Shown here in pieces: positions 54,662 to 64,000 of a stretch of DNA of 64,000 nt. Every line of letters starts with the position of its first letter. Within the stretch, counting starts at the first letter, position 1. A program made the position numbers and the translations under genes. The DNA lies in contig MKVZ01000003.1 of NCBI GenBank assembly GCA_001898995.1, forward strand, positions 206,267 through 270,266, in the 5' to 3' direction. Below the pieces are notes generated by a model. That model was not told the origin of the DNA. It ran no database searches and saw only the letters and a list, made by a program, of their open reading frames with translations. The stretch comes from Rhizobiales bacterium 63-22. Lineage in GTDB: Bacteria; Pseudomonadota; Alphaproteobacteria; Rhizobiales; Rhizobiaceae.

Positions 54662-54979
54662 GATGGTTTCTCCCAATAAATTCGGCCCTCCCGGCCTGTC
54701 TTTATCAAACATATAATATTACTTTATGGCAAGTGCCTTTCCAAATTTCCTTTTGGATCGACGGTGCGACAAAACGGCATTTTCCGGTATTATATAGCAA
54801 AAACATATGGATAAAATACATGAACGGCTGGGCCGGCGGGCGGCGTACGGGGCTTCCGACGAAGGTCGCTTGACAAGGCGAGAGCGAAGGAAATAGTCAT
54901 ATTAATAAGAAGCAGTTCATTTGCGGAATCGCGAAGAGGGCGGCATTGCGCGGCGGTGCTGCGGCGAATGGGAGGTCGG
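54662..54979. promoter_or_regulatory. Divergent promoter region between ytfQ and the galactose catabolic genes
   Basis: A 318-nt gap with AT-rich runs near 54705-54730 and 54785-54825 that suit promoters on both strands. I see no gene, no palindromic repeat of the family found elsewhere in the window and no long perfect dyad. A FadR-type regulator encoded in the ytf operon is a candidate to bind here. Confidence 0.4.
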
Positions 54980-55972
54980 ATGCTACGTCTGTTACAATTG
55001 CGCGGCGCGGACGGGAAAACGCGCGTGGCCGCTTGCGGCGACGAGGGCGCGGCGCATGTCGTCGAGGGCGTGGCGAACACCCGTGAACTGGCTATGAAGG
55101 CCATCGCGGCGGGCATCGGTCTCGCGGAACAGGTGGAGCGCTGCGGCAGGGGTGCGGCGGTCGATCTCGACGCCGCACTGGCGGAGGGCCGCGTCGGCCT
55201 GCCGATCGGCCACCCCGATCCGGCACATCTCGTCGTCACGGGGACGGGCCTCACGCATCTCGGCTCCGCCGACGGGCGCGACAAGATGCACAAGGCAGCC
55301 GCGGCTGCCGAGAAGCCCACCGATTCCATGCGCATGTTCCTGATGGGCGTCGAGGGCGGCAAGCCGAAACCCGGCGAGACGGGCGTGCAGCCGGAATGGT
55401 TCTACAAGGGCGACGGCTCCACGCTGGTGGAGAGCGGCGGCGACCTCGTCTCGCCCGCTTTCGCGGAGGATGGCGGCGAGGAGCCGGAACTGGCCGGCAT
55501 CTACCTGATCGGCCCGGACGGGACGCCGTTCCGGCTCGGTTTCTGCCTCGCCAACGAGTTTTCCGACCATGTGACCGAAAAGCAGAATTATCTCTGGCTG
55601 GCGCATTCCAAGCTGCGGCAGGCTTCGCTCGGGCCGGAGCTTTATGCCGGTCCGCTGCCCGACCATATCGAGGGCGTGTCGCGCATCCGGCGCGGCAACG
55701 AGGTGATCTTCGAGAAGCCGTTCCTGTCGGGCGAGGCCAACATGTCGCACGCCATCGCCAATCTGGAGCATCATCATTTCAAGTACGGGCTGTTCCGCCG
55801 TCCCGGCGACGTGCATGTGCATTTCTTCGGCACGGCCACGCTGTCCTTCTCGGACGGGGTGAAGACGCGGGCCGGTGACGTGTTCGAGATTTCCGCAAGG
55901 CCGTTCCGCTATCCGCTGGTCAACCGTCTGGCGCAGGCCGCGCCGGAAAAAGTCGCCGTGCGGGCGTTGTGA
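54980..55972 (+). CDS. AraD1/GguC-like protein of the fumarylacetoacetate hydrolase family
   Basis: A 330-residue protein of the AraD1/GguC type. It has GKTRVAACGDEGAAHVVEGVANTRELA near the start and GHPDPAHLVVTGTGLTHLGSADGRDKMH. The middle metal-site region is GVQPEWFYKGDGSTLVESGGDLVSP with DGGEEPELAGIYLIG, and the end segment is HHFKYGLFRRPGDVHVHFFGTATLSF. FAH-fold relatives dehydrate or cleave 2-keto-3-deoxy sugar acids such as L-KDA. Here it leads the galactose/arabinose-type catabolic unit, 7 nt before the dehydrogenase gene. GGAGG sits close to the ATG. Whether it acts on L-arabinose-derived KDA or has another role is open. Confidence 0.8.
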   Translation: MLRLLQLRGADGKTRVAACGDEGAAHVVEGVANTRELAMKAIAAGIGLAEQVERCGRGAAVDLDAALAEGRVGLPIGHPDPAHLVVTGTGLTHLGSADGRDKMHKAAAAAEKPTDSMRMFLMGVEGGKPKPGETGVQPEWFYKGDGSTLVESGGDLVSPAFAEDGGEEPELAGIYLIGPDGTPFRLGFCLANEFSDHVTEKQNYLWLAHSKLRQASLGPELYAGPLPDHIEGVSRIRRGNEVIFEKPFLSGEANMSHAIANLEHHHFKYGLFRRPGDVHVHFFGTATLSFSDGVKTRAGDVFEISARPFRYPLVNRLAQAAPEKVAVRAL

Positions 55973-55979
55973 GGGCAGG

Positions 55980-56915
55980 ATGCCGGCTTCGTCAGACATC
56001 ACTCTCGCCATCGTCGGTCTCGGCAAGATCGCGCGCGATCAGCATCTGCCCGCCATCGACGCGGTGGACGGCATCCGGCTCGCGGCGGTCGCCAGCCGCA
56101 ATGCCGGGCTGGACGGCCTGCCGTCCTTTCACGACATTGAGGATTTGCTGCATTCGGGCGAGGCCGTCGACGCCGTGTCGCTGTGCACCCCGCCGCAGGG
56201 GCGGTTCCGACAGGCCCATGCGGCGCTGACGGCGCGCAGGCACGTCATGCTGGAAAAGCCGCCCGGCGCCACGCTTTCGGAAGTGCAGGCGCTCACGCGG
56301 CTGGCGGACAAGCAGGGCGTGACGCTGTTCGCCACCTGGCATTCGCGCGAGGCGGCGGCGGTGGAGCCGGCGCGGAAATTTCTTGCGGCGGCGGCGATCC
56401 GTTCGGTGTCGGTCCGGTGGAAGGAAGACGTGCGCCACTGGCACCCCGGCCAGCAATGGATATGGGAGCCGGGCGGGCTCGGCGTGTTCGATCCGGGCAT
56501 CAATGCGCTCTCCATCGTGACGCATATCCTGCCGGAGCGGTTCTTCCTCACGGGGTCCGAGCTTTATTTCCCCGAAAACCGTGCCGCGCCGATCGCGGCC
56601 AGCCTCGCCTGCGAGACGGAAAGCGGCGCACCGGTCGCCTTCGAACTCGACTGGCGGCAGACCGGCTCGCAGTCGTGGGACATCGCGGTCGAGACGGACA
56701 GGGGAACGCTGCTGCTTTCCCATGGCGGCAGCCGGATGAGCGTCGACGGACAGGAGAGAATAGCCGAACCGGACCACGAATACCGGCGTCTTTACCGGCG
56801 CTTCGTGCAGCTGATCGGAGAGGGGCGCTCGGATGTCGATCTCGCGCCGCTGACCCATGTGGCCGACGCTTTCCTGCTCGGAAAGCGCCATGTCGTGGAA
56901 GCCTTTGCGGATTAG
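55980..56915 (+). CDS. Gfo/Idh/MocA dehydrogenase, candidate D-galactose 1-dehydrogenase
   Basis: A 311-residue NAD(P)-dependent enzyme. The Rossmann motif is [19 protein letters not shown] (from residue 9) and the family [11 protein letters not shown] motif lies near residue 88. The C-terminal half has [34 protein letters not shown], which is characteristic of bacterial galactose/arabinose 1-dehydrogenases and their kin. It would oxidise D-galactose (and perhaps L-arabinose or D-fucose) to the lactone, the first step of the De Ley-Doudoroff route encoded downstream. No lactonase gene is in the window. It begins 7 nt after the GguC-like gene. Confidence 0.78.
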   Translation: MPASSDITLAIVGLGKIARDQHLPAIDAVDGIRLAAVASRNAGLDGLPSFHDIEDLLHSGEAVDAVSLCTPPQGRFRQAHAALTARRHVMLEKPPGATLSEVQALTRLADKQGVTLFATWHSREAAAVEPARKFLAAAAIRSVSVRWKEDVRHWHPGQQWIWEPGGLGVFDPGINALSIVTHILPERFFLTGSELYFPENRAAPIAASLACETESGAPVAFELDWRQTGSQSWDIAVETDRGTLLLSHGGSRMSVDGQERIAEPDHEYRRLYRRFVQLIGEGRSDVDLAPLTHVADAFLLGKRHVVEAFAD

Positions 56916-56980
56916 GAAGAGAACAGGAATCGGGGCCGCGCGTCACTTTACCCGGACAGGACCCCAGACAGGACAATGAC

Positions 56981-58786
56981 ATGAACAAGCCCGTCACGCC
57001 CAGAATGCCGAAGCTGCGGTCGCGCGCATGGTTCGACAATCCCGACAATATCGACATGACGGCGCTCTATCTGGAGCGCTACATGAATTACGGGCTCAGC
57101 CAGGAGGAACTGCAATCGGGCCGTCCGATCATCGGCATCGCGCAGACCGGCTCCGACCTGTCGCCCTGCAACCGGCACCATCTCGATCTCGCCGTGCGTA
57201 TCCGGGAAGGCATCCGCGAGGCGGGCGGCATCGTCATAGAATTTCCAGTGCATCCGATTCAGGAAACCGGCAAGCGCCCGACAGCCGGTCTCGACCGCAA
57301 CCTCGCCTATCTGGGGCTGGTGGAGGTGCTTTACGGCTATCCGCTCGATGGCGTGGTGCTGACCATCGGCTGCGACAAGACCACGCCCGCCTGCCTGATG
57401 GCGGCGGCGACGGTCAACACGCCGGCCATCGCGCTGTCGGTCGGGCCGATGCTGAACGGCTGGTTCCGGGGCGAGCGCACCGGCTCCGGCACCATCGTGT
57501 GGAAAGCGCGCGAGCTGCTGGCCAGGGGCGAGATCGACTATGCCGGCTTCGTCAAGCTGGTGGCCTCGTCCGCGCCGTCCACCGGCTATTGCAACACCAT
57601 GGGCACGGCGACGACGATGAACTCGCTCGCCGAGGCGCTCGGCATGCAGTTGCCGGGTTCGGCGGCGATCCCCGCGCCCTATCGCGACCGGCAGGAGGTC
57701 GCCTATCTCACCGGCCGGCGCATCGTGGAAATGGTGCATGAAGACCTGAAGCCTTCGGATATCCTGACGAAGGAGGCTTTCATCAACGCCATCCGCGTCA
57801 ATTCCGCCATCGGCGGCTCGACCAACGCGCCGATCCATCTGAACGCGCTGGCGCGCCATGTCGGCGTGGAACTGACGGTGGACGATTGGCAGACCTATGG
57901 CGAGGAAATCCCGCTGCTGGTGAACCTCCAGCCGGCGGGCGAATATCTGGGCGAGGATTATTATCACGCCGGCGGCGTGCCGGCGGTGGTCAACCAGTTG
58001 ATGCGGCGGGGCCTGATCCATGAGGGCGCGCTGACCGTCAACGGCAAGACCATGGGCGAGAATTGCCGCGACTCGGCCATCATGGACGATAAGGTCATCC
58101 GCCCCATCGACGATCCGATCAAGCAGCATGCCGGGTTCCGCGTGCTGCGCGGCAACCTGTTCTCCTCGGCGATCATGAAGCTCAGCGTCATCTCGGACGA
58201 GTTCCGCCAGCGCTATCTGTCCGATCCGAAGGACCCCAACGCCTTCGAGGGCAAGGCGGTGGTGTTCGACGGTCCGGAGGACTACCACCATCGCATCGAC
58301 GATCCGTCGCTGGAGATCGACGAGCATACGGTGCTGTTCATGCGCGGCGCGGGGCCGGTCGGCTATCCGGGCGCGGCGGAAGTGGTCAATATGCGCGCGC
58401 CGGATTATCTGCTGAAAAGGGGCATCAGCTCGCTGCCCTGCATCGGCGACGGCCGCCAGTCGGGCACGTCCGGCTCGCCGTCGATCCTCAACGCTTCGCC
58501 GGAAGCGGCGGCGGGCGGCGGTCTGGCCCTGCTTCGGACGGGCGACCGCGTGCGCATCGATCTCGAACGCGGCACGGCCGATATCCTGATTCCGGAGGCG
58601 GAACTGGCCGAACGCCGCAAGGCGCTGGAGGCCGCGGGCGGTTACCGATATCCCGAAAGCCAGACGCCCTGGCAGGAAATCCAGCGCGCCGTCATCGGCC
58701 AGATGGAGACGGGAGCCGTGCTCGAAAACGCTGTCAAATATCAGGACATCGCGCATAAGCGCGGCCTGCCGCGAGACAATCACTAA
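56981..58786 (+). CDS. IlvD/Edd family sugar-acid dehydratase (galactonate/arabonate type)
   Basis: A 601-residue dehydratase. Three cysteines suited to the Fe-S cluster are Cys63 ([11 protein letters not shown]), Cys131 ([13 protein letters not shown]) and Cys204 ([11 protein letters not shown]). The Mg/substrate site [16 protein letters not shown] and the C-terminal [24 protein letters not shown] segment follow. It is longer than IlvD proper and has the L-arabonate/D-xylonate-type sequence seen in Rhizobium dehydratases, some of which also take D-galactonate or D-fuconate. Next to dgoK and dgoA, D-galactonate dehydration to KDGal is the likely job. Its stop overlaps the dgoK start (TAATG). 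Confidence 0.85.
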   Translation: MNKPVTPRMPKLRSRAWFDNPDNIDMTALYLERYMNYGLSQEELQSGRPIIGIAQTGSDLSPCNRHHLDLAVRIREGIREAGGIVIEFPVHPIQETGKRPTAGLDRNLAYLGLVEVLYGYPLDGVVLTIGCDKTTPACLMAAATVNTPAIALSVGPMLNGWFRGERTGSGTIVWKARELLARGEIDYAGFVKLVASSAPSTGYCNTMGTATTMNSLAEALGMQLPGSAAIPAPYRDRQEVAYLTGRRIVEMVHEDLKPSDILTKEAFINAIRVNSAIGGSTNAPIHLNALARHVGVELTVDDWQTYGEEIPLLVNLQPAGEYLGEDYYHAGGVPAVVNQLMRRGLIHEGALTVNGKTMGENCRDSAIMDDKVIRPIDDPIKQHAGFRVLRGNLFSSAIMKLSVISDEFRQRYLSDPKDPNAFEGKAVVFDGPEDYHHRIDDPSLEIDEHTVLFMRGAGPVGYPGAAEVVNMRAPDYLLKRGISSLPCIGDGRQSGTSGSPSILNASPEAAAGGGLALLRTGDRVRIDLERGTADILIPEAELAERRKALEAAGGYRYPESQTPWQEIQRAVIGQMETGAVLENAVKYQDIAHKRGLPRDNH

Positions 58787-59730
58787 TGTCCGGCACACTA
58801 ATTTCCGGCGAGAGAAAGCCGTTCGCGGCGGTCGCGGACTGGGGAACGACCCGGCTACGCATGTGGCTGATGGATGCGGAAGGCCGCGTGCTCGGCGAAA
58901 GCCGGGGCGACGACGGCCTTCTGTCCGCCCGCGAAAAGGGTTTCGAGACGGTGCTGGAGGATCATCTGGCGCGGCTCGGCGCGCCTGCCGACCTGCCGGT
59001 CGCGATCTGCGGCATGGCCGGTTCCAGAACCGGCTGGATCGAGGCGCCGTACATGGATCTGCCCGCCGGTCTGGAGACAATCGTCGCCGCCGCCGTGCCG
59101 GTGCCCGCGCAGCGCAGGATCATCATGCTGCCGGGCGTGGCGCGGCGGGACGAAACGGCGCCGGACGTGATGCGCGGCGAGGAAACCCAGCTTCTCGGCC
59201 TCGTGCGGGCCGGGTTCCGCAACGCGGTGGTCGTCATGCCGGGAACGCACAGCAAATGGGCGCGGCTGGCCGATGGTGTCCTCGCCGATTATCGAACATT
59301 CATGACGGGCGAGCTTTTCGCGCTTCTGAAAGAGAAGTCGGTGCTCGTCGCAGCACTTGAAGGGGCCGGGCCGGTCGATCCGGCGATCGCTGGTTTCGCC
59401 GGCGGCGTCCGGGCGGCGCTGGACGCGCCGGAGATGACCGCCAATGCGCTGTTTTCGCTGCGGGCGGACTGGCTGGTTCACGGCCGCGCGCCGGACGAGG
59501 GGCTGGCGCGGCTGTCTGGACTGCTGATCGGTCTGGAGATCGCGGGCGGGAGCAGGCTTTACGGCGGCACGGATACGGTCGTCCTGCTCGCCGACGGGGC
59601 GATGGGCGCGCTCTATGCCCGTGCGCTCGGCATCGCGGGGCTGGAGATCGATCGCGTGGAGGCGGACGAGCTGGCGCGGGACGGGCTGTTCATGGCCGCA
59701 AGACACGCATTTGGAGGAATCGCACGATGA
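58786..59730 (+). CDS. dgoK: 2-dehydro-3-deoxygalactonokinase
   Basis: A 314-residue DgoK-family kinase. The N-terminal phosphate-binding part is VADWGTTRLRMWLMDAEGRVLGE. Next are ICGMAGSRTGWIEAPY and RGEETQLLGL, then VMPGTHSKWARLADGVLADYRTFMTGELFALL. It phosphorylates 2-keto-3-deoxy-galactonate to the 6-phosphate. It overlaps the dehydratase stop by 1 nt and dgoA by 4 nt, so the three steps are made together. Confidence 0.93.
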   Translation: MSGTLISGERKPFAAVADWGTTRLRMWLMDAEGRVLGESRGDDGLLSAREKGFETVLEDHLARLGAPADLPVAICGMAGSRTGWIEAPYMDLPAGLETIVAAAVPVPAQRRIIMLPGVARRDETAPDVMRGEETQLLGLVRAGFRNAVVVMPGTHSKWARLADGVLADYRTFMTGELFALLKEKSVLVAALEGAGPVDPAIAGFAGGVRAALDAPEMTANALFSLRADWLVHGRAPDEGLARLSGLLIGLEIAGGSRLYGGTDTVVLLADGAMGALYARALGIAGLEIDRVEADELARDGLFMAARHAFGGIAR

Positions 59731-60362
59731 ACAAGCCGGTCGCCTGGCCGAAGCTGCGCCATCCGCTGGTGGCGATCCTGCGCGGCATCCGCTCGCAGGA
59801 GACGGAAGCGGTGGTCGCCGCGCTGATCGAGACGGGGTTCGAGGCGATCGAGATCCCCCTCAACTCGCCGGAGCCGTTCGTCTCCATCGAGAAGGCGGCG
59901 AAGCTCGCGCCTGCCGGCGTATGGATCGGCGCGGGCACGGTTCTCACCGCCGACGACGTGGACTGGCTCCACGATGCGGGCGGGCGGCTGATGGTGAGCC
60001 CCAACGTCGATCCGCAGGTGATCCGCCGCGCGGCCCGGCACGGCATGGCGACCATGCCGGGCGTGTTCACGCCGACCGAGGCTTTCGCCGCGATCGGGGC
60101 GGGGGCGTCGGCGCTGAAATTCTTTCCGGCGAGCGTGCTCGGCGCGCAAGGCATCAAGGCCGTGTGCGCCGTTCTGCCGAAGGACGTTCCCGTCGCCGCC
60201 GTGGGCGGCGTGTCGGAAGCGGATTTCGCTGCCTACGCCGCGGCGGGCATAAGCTGTTTCGGGCTTGGATCGAGCCTTTACAAGGCCGGTTTCACGGCCG
60301 CGGAGGTGCGGGAGCGGGCCGAGCGCGCCGTCGCCGCATGGAAGAAGATCGCCGGCGACTGA
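59727..60362 (+). CDS. dgoA: 2-dehydro-3-deoxy-6-phosphogalactonate aldolase
   Basis: A 211-residue class I aldolase of the KDPG/KDPGal group. The Schiff-base lysine is Lys131 in ASALKFFPASVLG, and the general base Glu42 is in GFEAIEIPLNSPEP. The phosphate-binding end is AVGGVSEADFAAYAAAGISCFGLGSSLYKAG. The NSPEP sequence is a feature of KDPGal rather than KDPG aldolases. It yields pyruvate and glyceraldehyde 3-phosphate. The ATGA overlap with dgoK supports co-translation. A 93-nt gap leads to chvE. Confidence 0.94.
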   Translation: MNKPVAWPKLRHPLVAILRGIRSQETEAVVAALIETGFEAIEIPLNSPEPFVSIEKAAKLAPAGVWIGAGTVLTADDVDWLHDAGGRLMVSPNVDPQVIRRAARHGMATMPGVFTPTEAFAAIGAGASALKFFPASVLGAQGIKAVCAVLPKDVPVAAVGGVSEADFAAYAAAGISCFGLGSSLYKAGFTAAEVRERAERAVAAWKKIAGD

Positions 60363-60455
60363 TGCCGGTGATGGAAAAACGCGCCGCGGCGGGAAGCCGG
60401 CGGGGCGTCGGGAGATAGGCAGGCCTTCGCGGCTGCCGTAAACGGGAGAGAAAAA

Positions 60456-61520
60456 ATGGCAGGCATGAAGACATTTACACTGGCGATGGCGCTTGCCGCC
60501 TTCGCTTTCACGGGGCTGGCGCAGGCCGGCAGCAAGGGACTGGTCGCGGTCGCGATGCCGACCAAGTCGTCGGCGCGCTGGATCGCCGACGGCGACAACA
60601 TGGTCAAGGTGCTGAAGGAGCGCGGTTACGACACCGACCTCCAATATGCCGAGGACGATGTGCCGAACCAGCTCGCGCAGATCGAGAACATGGTGACCAA
60701 GGGCGCGAAGGTGCTTGTGATCGCCTCCATCGACGGCACCACGCTGTCGGACGTGCTGGCCAAGGCACACAAGGCGGGCATCAAGGTCATCGCGTATGAC
60801 CGCCTGATCCGCAATACGCCGAACGTCGATTACTATGCCACCTTCGACAATTTCAAGGTCGGCGTGTTGCAGGCGCAGTCCATCGTGAACGCGCTGGACC
60901 TGAAGGACAAGCCCGGCCCGTTCAACATCGAGCTGTTCGGCGGCTCGCCGGACGACAACAACGCCTATTTCTTCTACAACGGCGCCATGTCGATATTGCA
61001 GCCCTATATCGACAGCGGCAAGCTGAAGGTGCAGAGTGGCCAGATGGGCATGGACAAGGTGGCGACGCTGCGCTGGGACGGCGCGACCGCGCAGGCGCGC
61101 ATGGACTCGATCCTGTCGGCCTATTATTCCGACAAGCGGCTGGATGCGGTTCTGTCCCCGTATGACGGCATCTCCATCGGCATCTTGTCGTCGCTGAAGG
61201 GTGTCGGCTACGGCAGCGGCGACATGCCCATGCCGATCGTGTCGGGACAGGACGCGGAAATTCCCTCGGTGAAGTCGATCCTCGCCGGCGAGCAGAATTC
61301 GACCATCTTCAAGGATACGCGCGAACTGGCGAAGGTGACGGTCGACATGGTCGACGCGCTGATGAACGGCAAGAAGCCGGTCGTCAACGACACCAAGACC
61401 TATAACAACGGCGTCAAGGTAGTGCCGGCCTATCTGCTGAAGCCGGTGATCGTCGACAAGTCGAACTGGAAGCATGTGCTGGTCGACAGCGGCTACTACA
61501 AGGAAGACCAGATCAAGTAA
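60456..61520 (+). CDS. chvE: Multiple sugar-binding periplasmic protein ChvE
   Basis: A 354-residue secreted binding protein. The signal peptide [21 protein letters not shown] precedes [48 protein letters not shown], which is the ChvE/GguBP start. Later, [23 protein letters not shown] and [23 protein letters not shown] match ChvE closely. In Agrobacterium, ChvE feeds galactose, glucose, arabinose and other sugars to GguAB and also helps VirA sense sugars. No vir genes are in this window, so transport is the expected role. GGGAG is 7 nt before the ATG at 60456. Confidence 0.93.
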   Translation: MAGMKTFTLAMALAAFAFTGLAQAGSKGLVAVAMPTKSSARWIADGDNMVKVLKERGYDTDLQYAEDDVPNQLAQIENMVTKGAKVLVIASIDGTTLSDVLAKAHKAGIKVIAYDRLIRNTPNVDYYATFDNFKVGVLQAQSIVNALDLKDKPGPFNIELFGGSPDDNNAYFFYNGAMSILQPYIDSGKLKVQSGQMGMDKVATLRWDGATAQARMDSILSAYYSDKRLDAVLSPYDGISIGILSSLKGVGYGSGDMPMPIVSGQDAEIPSVKSILAGEQNSTIFKDTRELAKVTVDMVDALMNGKKPVVNDTKTYNNGVKVVPAYLLKPVIVDKSNWKHVLVDSGYYKEDQIK

Positions 61521-61607
61521 GGAACAGGATTCCTGTTCGGCGAAGCGCCGGCGTCATTCTTCCAGCAGGGGGAAACGGCGTCGGCGGATATGCGATGGGA
61601 GGAAGCG

Positions 61608-63194
61608 ATGGCGATAGCCAGTCCGGCCGTGCGCGAGGATGGTGTTTCCGCGTCCGATGTGCGCCCTATTCTTGAAATGCGGGGCATCAGCAAGTCATTC
61701 GGCGTCGTGAAGGCGCTGAGCGACGTCAATTTCACCGTCCTGCCGGGAGAGATTCATGCCTTCGTCGGCGAGAACGGCGCGGGCAAGTCCACCCTCATGA
61801 AGGTGCTGTCCGGCGTCTATCCGCACGGGAGCTATGAGGGGTCGATCTTCTTCGACGGCGAAGAGCGGCATTTCCGCACGATCAACGATTCCGAGGCGCT
61901 CGGCATCGTCATCATCCATCAGGAACTGGCGCTGGCGCCGCTGATGTCGATCGCCGAAAACATATTTCTGGTCAATCCGCCGTCGCGTTTCGGCGTGATC
62001 GACCGCACCGAGGTCTTCCGGCGCACCCGCGCGCTTCTGGAAAAGGTGGGGCTGTCGGAATCGCCCGACACGCTGGTCACGCATCTGGGCGTCGGCAAGC
62101 AGCAACTGGTCGAGATCGCCAAGGCGCTGTCCAAGCGCGTGCGGCTGCTGATCCTCGACGAGCCGACGGCGAGCCTCAACGAGGCCGACAGCGCGGCACT
62201 TCTGGCGCTTCTGAAGGAGTTCCGCGCGCAGGGGATCACCTCGATCCTGATCTCGCACAAGCTGAACGAGATCCGCGAGGTCGCCGACAGGATCACGGTC
62301 CTGCGCGATGGCAAGGCGGTGGCCACCCTCGACTGCCATGCCGGCGAGGTCGAGGAAGACGATATCATCCGCAGGATGGTGGACCGCGATCTGGAGAGCC
62401 GCTACCCGAAGCGCGAGCCGAAGATCGGCGAGACCATCTTCGAGGTCGAGAACTGGTCCGTCTATCATCCGCTGCACACGGAGCGGCAGGCGGTGAAGAA
62501 CGTTTCGTTCAAGGTGCGCGCCGGCGAGGTGGTCGGCATAGCCGGGCTGATGGGCGCTGGGCGCACGGAATTCGCCATGAGCCTGTTCGGGCGCTCGTGG
62601 GGCACGAACATCACCGGCACGGCGCGCATCCGGGGCAAGGCCGCGGATATTTCCTCGGTCACGCGCGCCATCAGGGCCGGCCTCGCTTATGTGACGGAAG
62701 ACCGCAAGAAGCTCGGCCTCGTGCTCGGCCAGAACATCGCGCGCAATATTTCGCTGGCGCATCTGCCCGGCATCGGCCCCAGGGGCGTCATCGACGACAT
62801 GCGCGAGCGGAAGGTCGCGGAAGGCTTCCGCGAGCAGATGAGCATACGCTGCCACACCGTGCATCAGGAGACCGGCACGCTTTCGGGCGGCAACCAGCAG
62901 AAGGTGGTGCTGTCGAAATGGCTGTTCACCGGGCCGGACGTGCTGATCCTCGACGAGCCGACGCGCGGCATCGACGTAGGCGCGAAATACGACATCTACA
63001 CCATCATCAATTCACTGGCCGAAAGCGGCAAGGCCGTGGTGGTCATCTCATCGGAAATGCCGGAACTGATCGGCATCTGCGACCGCATCGTCGTCATGCA
63101 CGAGGGCGCTTTCGTCGGCGAGGTGGCGGGCGGTGAGATGACGCAGGAAAACATCATGCGCGCCATCATGCGCAACAAGGGAAAACGGCAATGA
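61608..63194 (+). CDS. gguA: Sugar ABC transporter ATP-binding protein GguA (two ABC domains)
   Basis: A 528-residue CUT2 ATPase with two modules. Module 1 has [45 protein letters not shown] and [20 protein letters not shown]. Module 2 has [42 protein letters not shown] and [31 protein letters not shown] and [17 protein letters not shown] are typical of GguA/XylG. I chose the ATG at 61608 because GGGAGGAAG precedes it; an upstream in-frame ATG at 61590 lies within that site. It overlaps gguB by 4 nt and follows chvE after 87 nt. Confidence 0.94.
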   Translation: MAIASPAVREDGVSASDVRPILEMRGISKSFGVVKALSDVNFTVLPGEIHAFVGENGAGKSTLMKVLSGVYPHGSYEGSIFFDGEERHFRTINDSEALGIVIIHQELALAPLMSIAENIFLVNPPSRFGVIDRTEVFRRTRALLEKVGLSESPDTLVTHLGVGKQQLVEIAKALSKRVRLLILDEPTASLNEADSAALLALLKEFRAQGITSILISHKLNEIREVADRITVLRDGKAVATLDCHAGEVEEDDIIRRMVDRDLESRYPKREPKIGETIFEVENWSVYHPLHTERQAVKNVSFKVRAGEVVGIAGLMGAGRTEFAMSLFGRSWGTNITGTARIRGKAADISSVTRAIRAGLAYVTEDRKKLGLVLGQNIARNISLAHLPGIGPRGVIDDMRERKVAEGFREQMSIRCHTVHQETGTLSGGNQQKVVLSKWLFTGPDVLILDEPTRGIDVGAKYDIYTIINSLAESGKAVVVISSEMPELIGICDRIVVMHEGAFVGEVAGGEMTQENIMRAIMRNKGKRQ

Positions 63195-64000
63195 GCGAGA
63201 ACGTAATCCAGAGCGGCCGCCGGCCCACGGGCGTCGGTCGGCATCTCAAGAGCAATCTGCGTGAATCCGGCATGCTGCTGTCGCTCGTCGCGATCATGAT
63301 CTTCTTTCAGATCGTCACCGGCGGCGTGCTGCTGAGGCCGCTGAACCTCACCAATCTCGTGCTCCAGAACAGCTATATCGTCATCATGGCGCTTGGCATG
63401 CTGCTGATCATCGTCACCGGCCATATCGACCTGTCGGTCGGCTCGCTGTGCGGCTTCATCGGGGCGCTGGCCGCCGTGATGATGGTGAAGCTCGGCGTGC
63501 CGTTCCCCATCGCCGCCATACTGTGCCTCATTGCGGGCGGGCTGATCGGCGCGATACAGGGTTTCTGGGTCGCCTATTTCAACATCCCCTCCTTCATCGT
63601 CACGCTGGCGGGAATGCTGGTGTTCAAGGGGCTGATGCTGGCCGTGCTCGACGGCCAGTCGGTCGGCCCGTTTCCGCTCGTGTTCCAGAAGCTTTCCTCC
63701 GGCTTCATCCCGGAAGTGCTGGGCGTGACGTCGGGCGGCGTCTATCTGACCTCGCTGATCCTCGGCCTGCTGCTCGCCGTGCTGATGGTCTGGCAAAGCG
63801 TGCGCTCGCGCGCCCGCCATATCGCGCATGGCGTTGAAAGCGAGCCTTTCGGCCTGTTCGTGGCCAAGAACGTCCTGTTCTTCGCCGCGATCGCCTATCT
63901 GTCGCTGCTGCTGTCATGGCATCGCGGCATGCCGAACGTGCTGATCATCATGGCGGTGCTGATCGCGGCCTACGCCTTCGTCACCAACCGCACGGTGATC
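63191..64000 (+). CDS. gguB: Sugar ABC transporter permease GguB, truncated by the window end
   Basis: The frame opens at 63191 with an ATGA overlap to gguA and stays open for 270 codons to the last base of the window, so the C-terminal part is missing. Visible features are a cytoplasmic start ([22 protein letters not shown]), the CUT2 permease signature [31 protein letters not shown], and [33 protein letters not shown], as in GguB/XylH. The protein completes the ChvE-GguAB importer. Full-length relatives are about 390-400 residues. Confidence 0.92.
   Translation, partial: MSENVIQSGRRPTGVGRHLKSNLRESGMLLSLVAIMIFFQIVTGGVLLRPLNLTNLVLQNSYIVIMALGMLLIIVTGHIDLSVGSLCGFIGALAAVMMVKLGVPFPIAAILCLIAGGLIGAIQGFWVAYFNIPSFIVTLAGMLVFKGLMLAVLDGQSVGPFPLVFQKLSSGFIPEVLGVTSGGVYLTSLILGLLLAVLMVWQSVRSRARHIAHGVESEPFGLFVAKNVLFFAAIAYLSLLLSWHRGMPNVLIIMAVLIAAYAFVTNRTVI

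Overview
The window is a GC-rich (roughly 60-65 percent by eye), gene-dense stretch of an alphaproteobacterial chromosome or large replicon. It looks like Hyphomicrobiales close to Brucella/Ochrobactrum. The evidence is a D-aminopeptidase whose catalytic residues fall at the numbering I recall for the Ochrobactrum anthropi enzyme, ChvE-GguAB and YtfQRT-YjfF sugar importers, and several 100-140 bp palindromic intergenic repeats of the RIME / Brucella-repeat style. No rRNA, tRNA, CRISPR, phage or insertion-sequence transposase was seen.

Layout. 1-5.2 kb is a surface-polysaccharide patch: WecG-type and GT4 transferases on minus, GT2 transferase, ExoQ-like polymerase/ligase and a Gfo/Idh/MocA enzyme on plus. 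5.3-9.7 kb is a two-gene RND efflux pump. 9.8-15.1 kb is the histidine utilisation operon hutI-hutH-hutG-hutU. 16.1-24.1 kb is an unusual unit: a binding-protein ABC importer, a beta-CASP-like metallo-hydrolase and a SurE phosphatase, flanked by two SorC-type sugar-phosphate-sensing regulators. 24.6-27.5 kb has a FadR-type regulator, a DapA-family lyase/deaminase and a pyrroline-carboxylate-reductase-like enzyme. 27.8-28.0 kb holds two very small membrane-protein genes in tandem.

28.1-43.3 kb is a C2-sulfonate locus. The taurine branch is complete for uptake and carbon release: TauABC, taurine dehydrogenase TauXY, sulfoacetaldehyde acetyltransferase Xsc, phosphotransacetylase Pta and the MocR-type regulator TauR. 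Next to it lies a second set with its own xsc, a choline-dehydrogenase-like GMC oxidoreductase, an MHS-family transporter and an IclR regulator. This fits isethionate oxidation to the same intermediate. No sulfite oxidase or sulfite exporter is in the window.

45-49.3 kb has an orphan TPP enzyme, a DUF72 protein and the D-aminopeptidase. 49.3-64.0 kb is galactose metabolism: a galactofuranose-type importer with a FadR-type regulator on minus, and on plus an AraD1/GguC-like protein, galactose dehydrogenase candidate, IlvD/Edd dehydratase, DgoK, DgoA and the ChvE-GguA-GguB importer. Together these make most of a De Ley-Doudoroff route (galactose to galactonate to KDGal to KDPGal to pyruvate plus glyceraldehyde 3-phosphate). 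The last gene runs off the window.

The best candidates for undescribed biology are the SorC/SurE/metallo-hydrolase/ABC unit, the tandem micro-genes at 27.8-28.0 kb, the double-hairpin repeat at 32.87-33.04 kb and the perfect 14-bp-arm operator at 34.61 kb.
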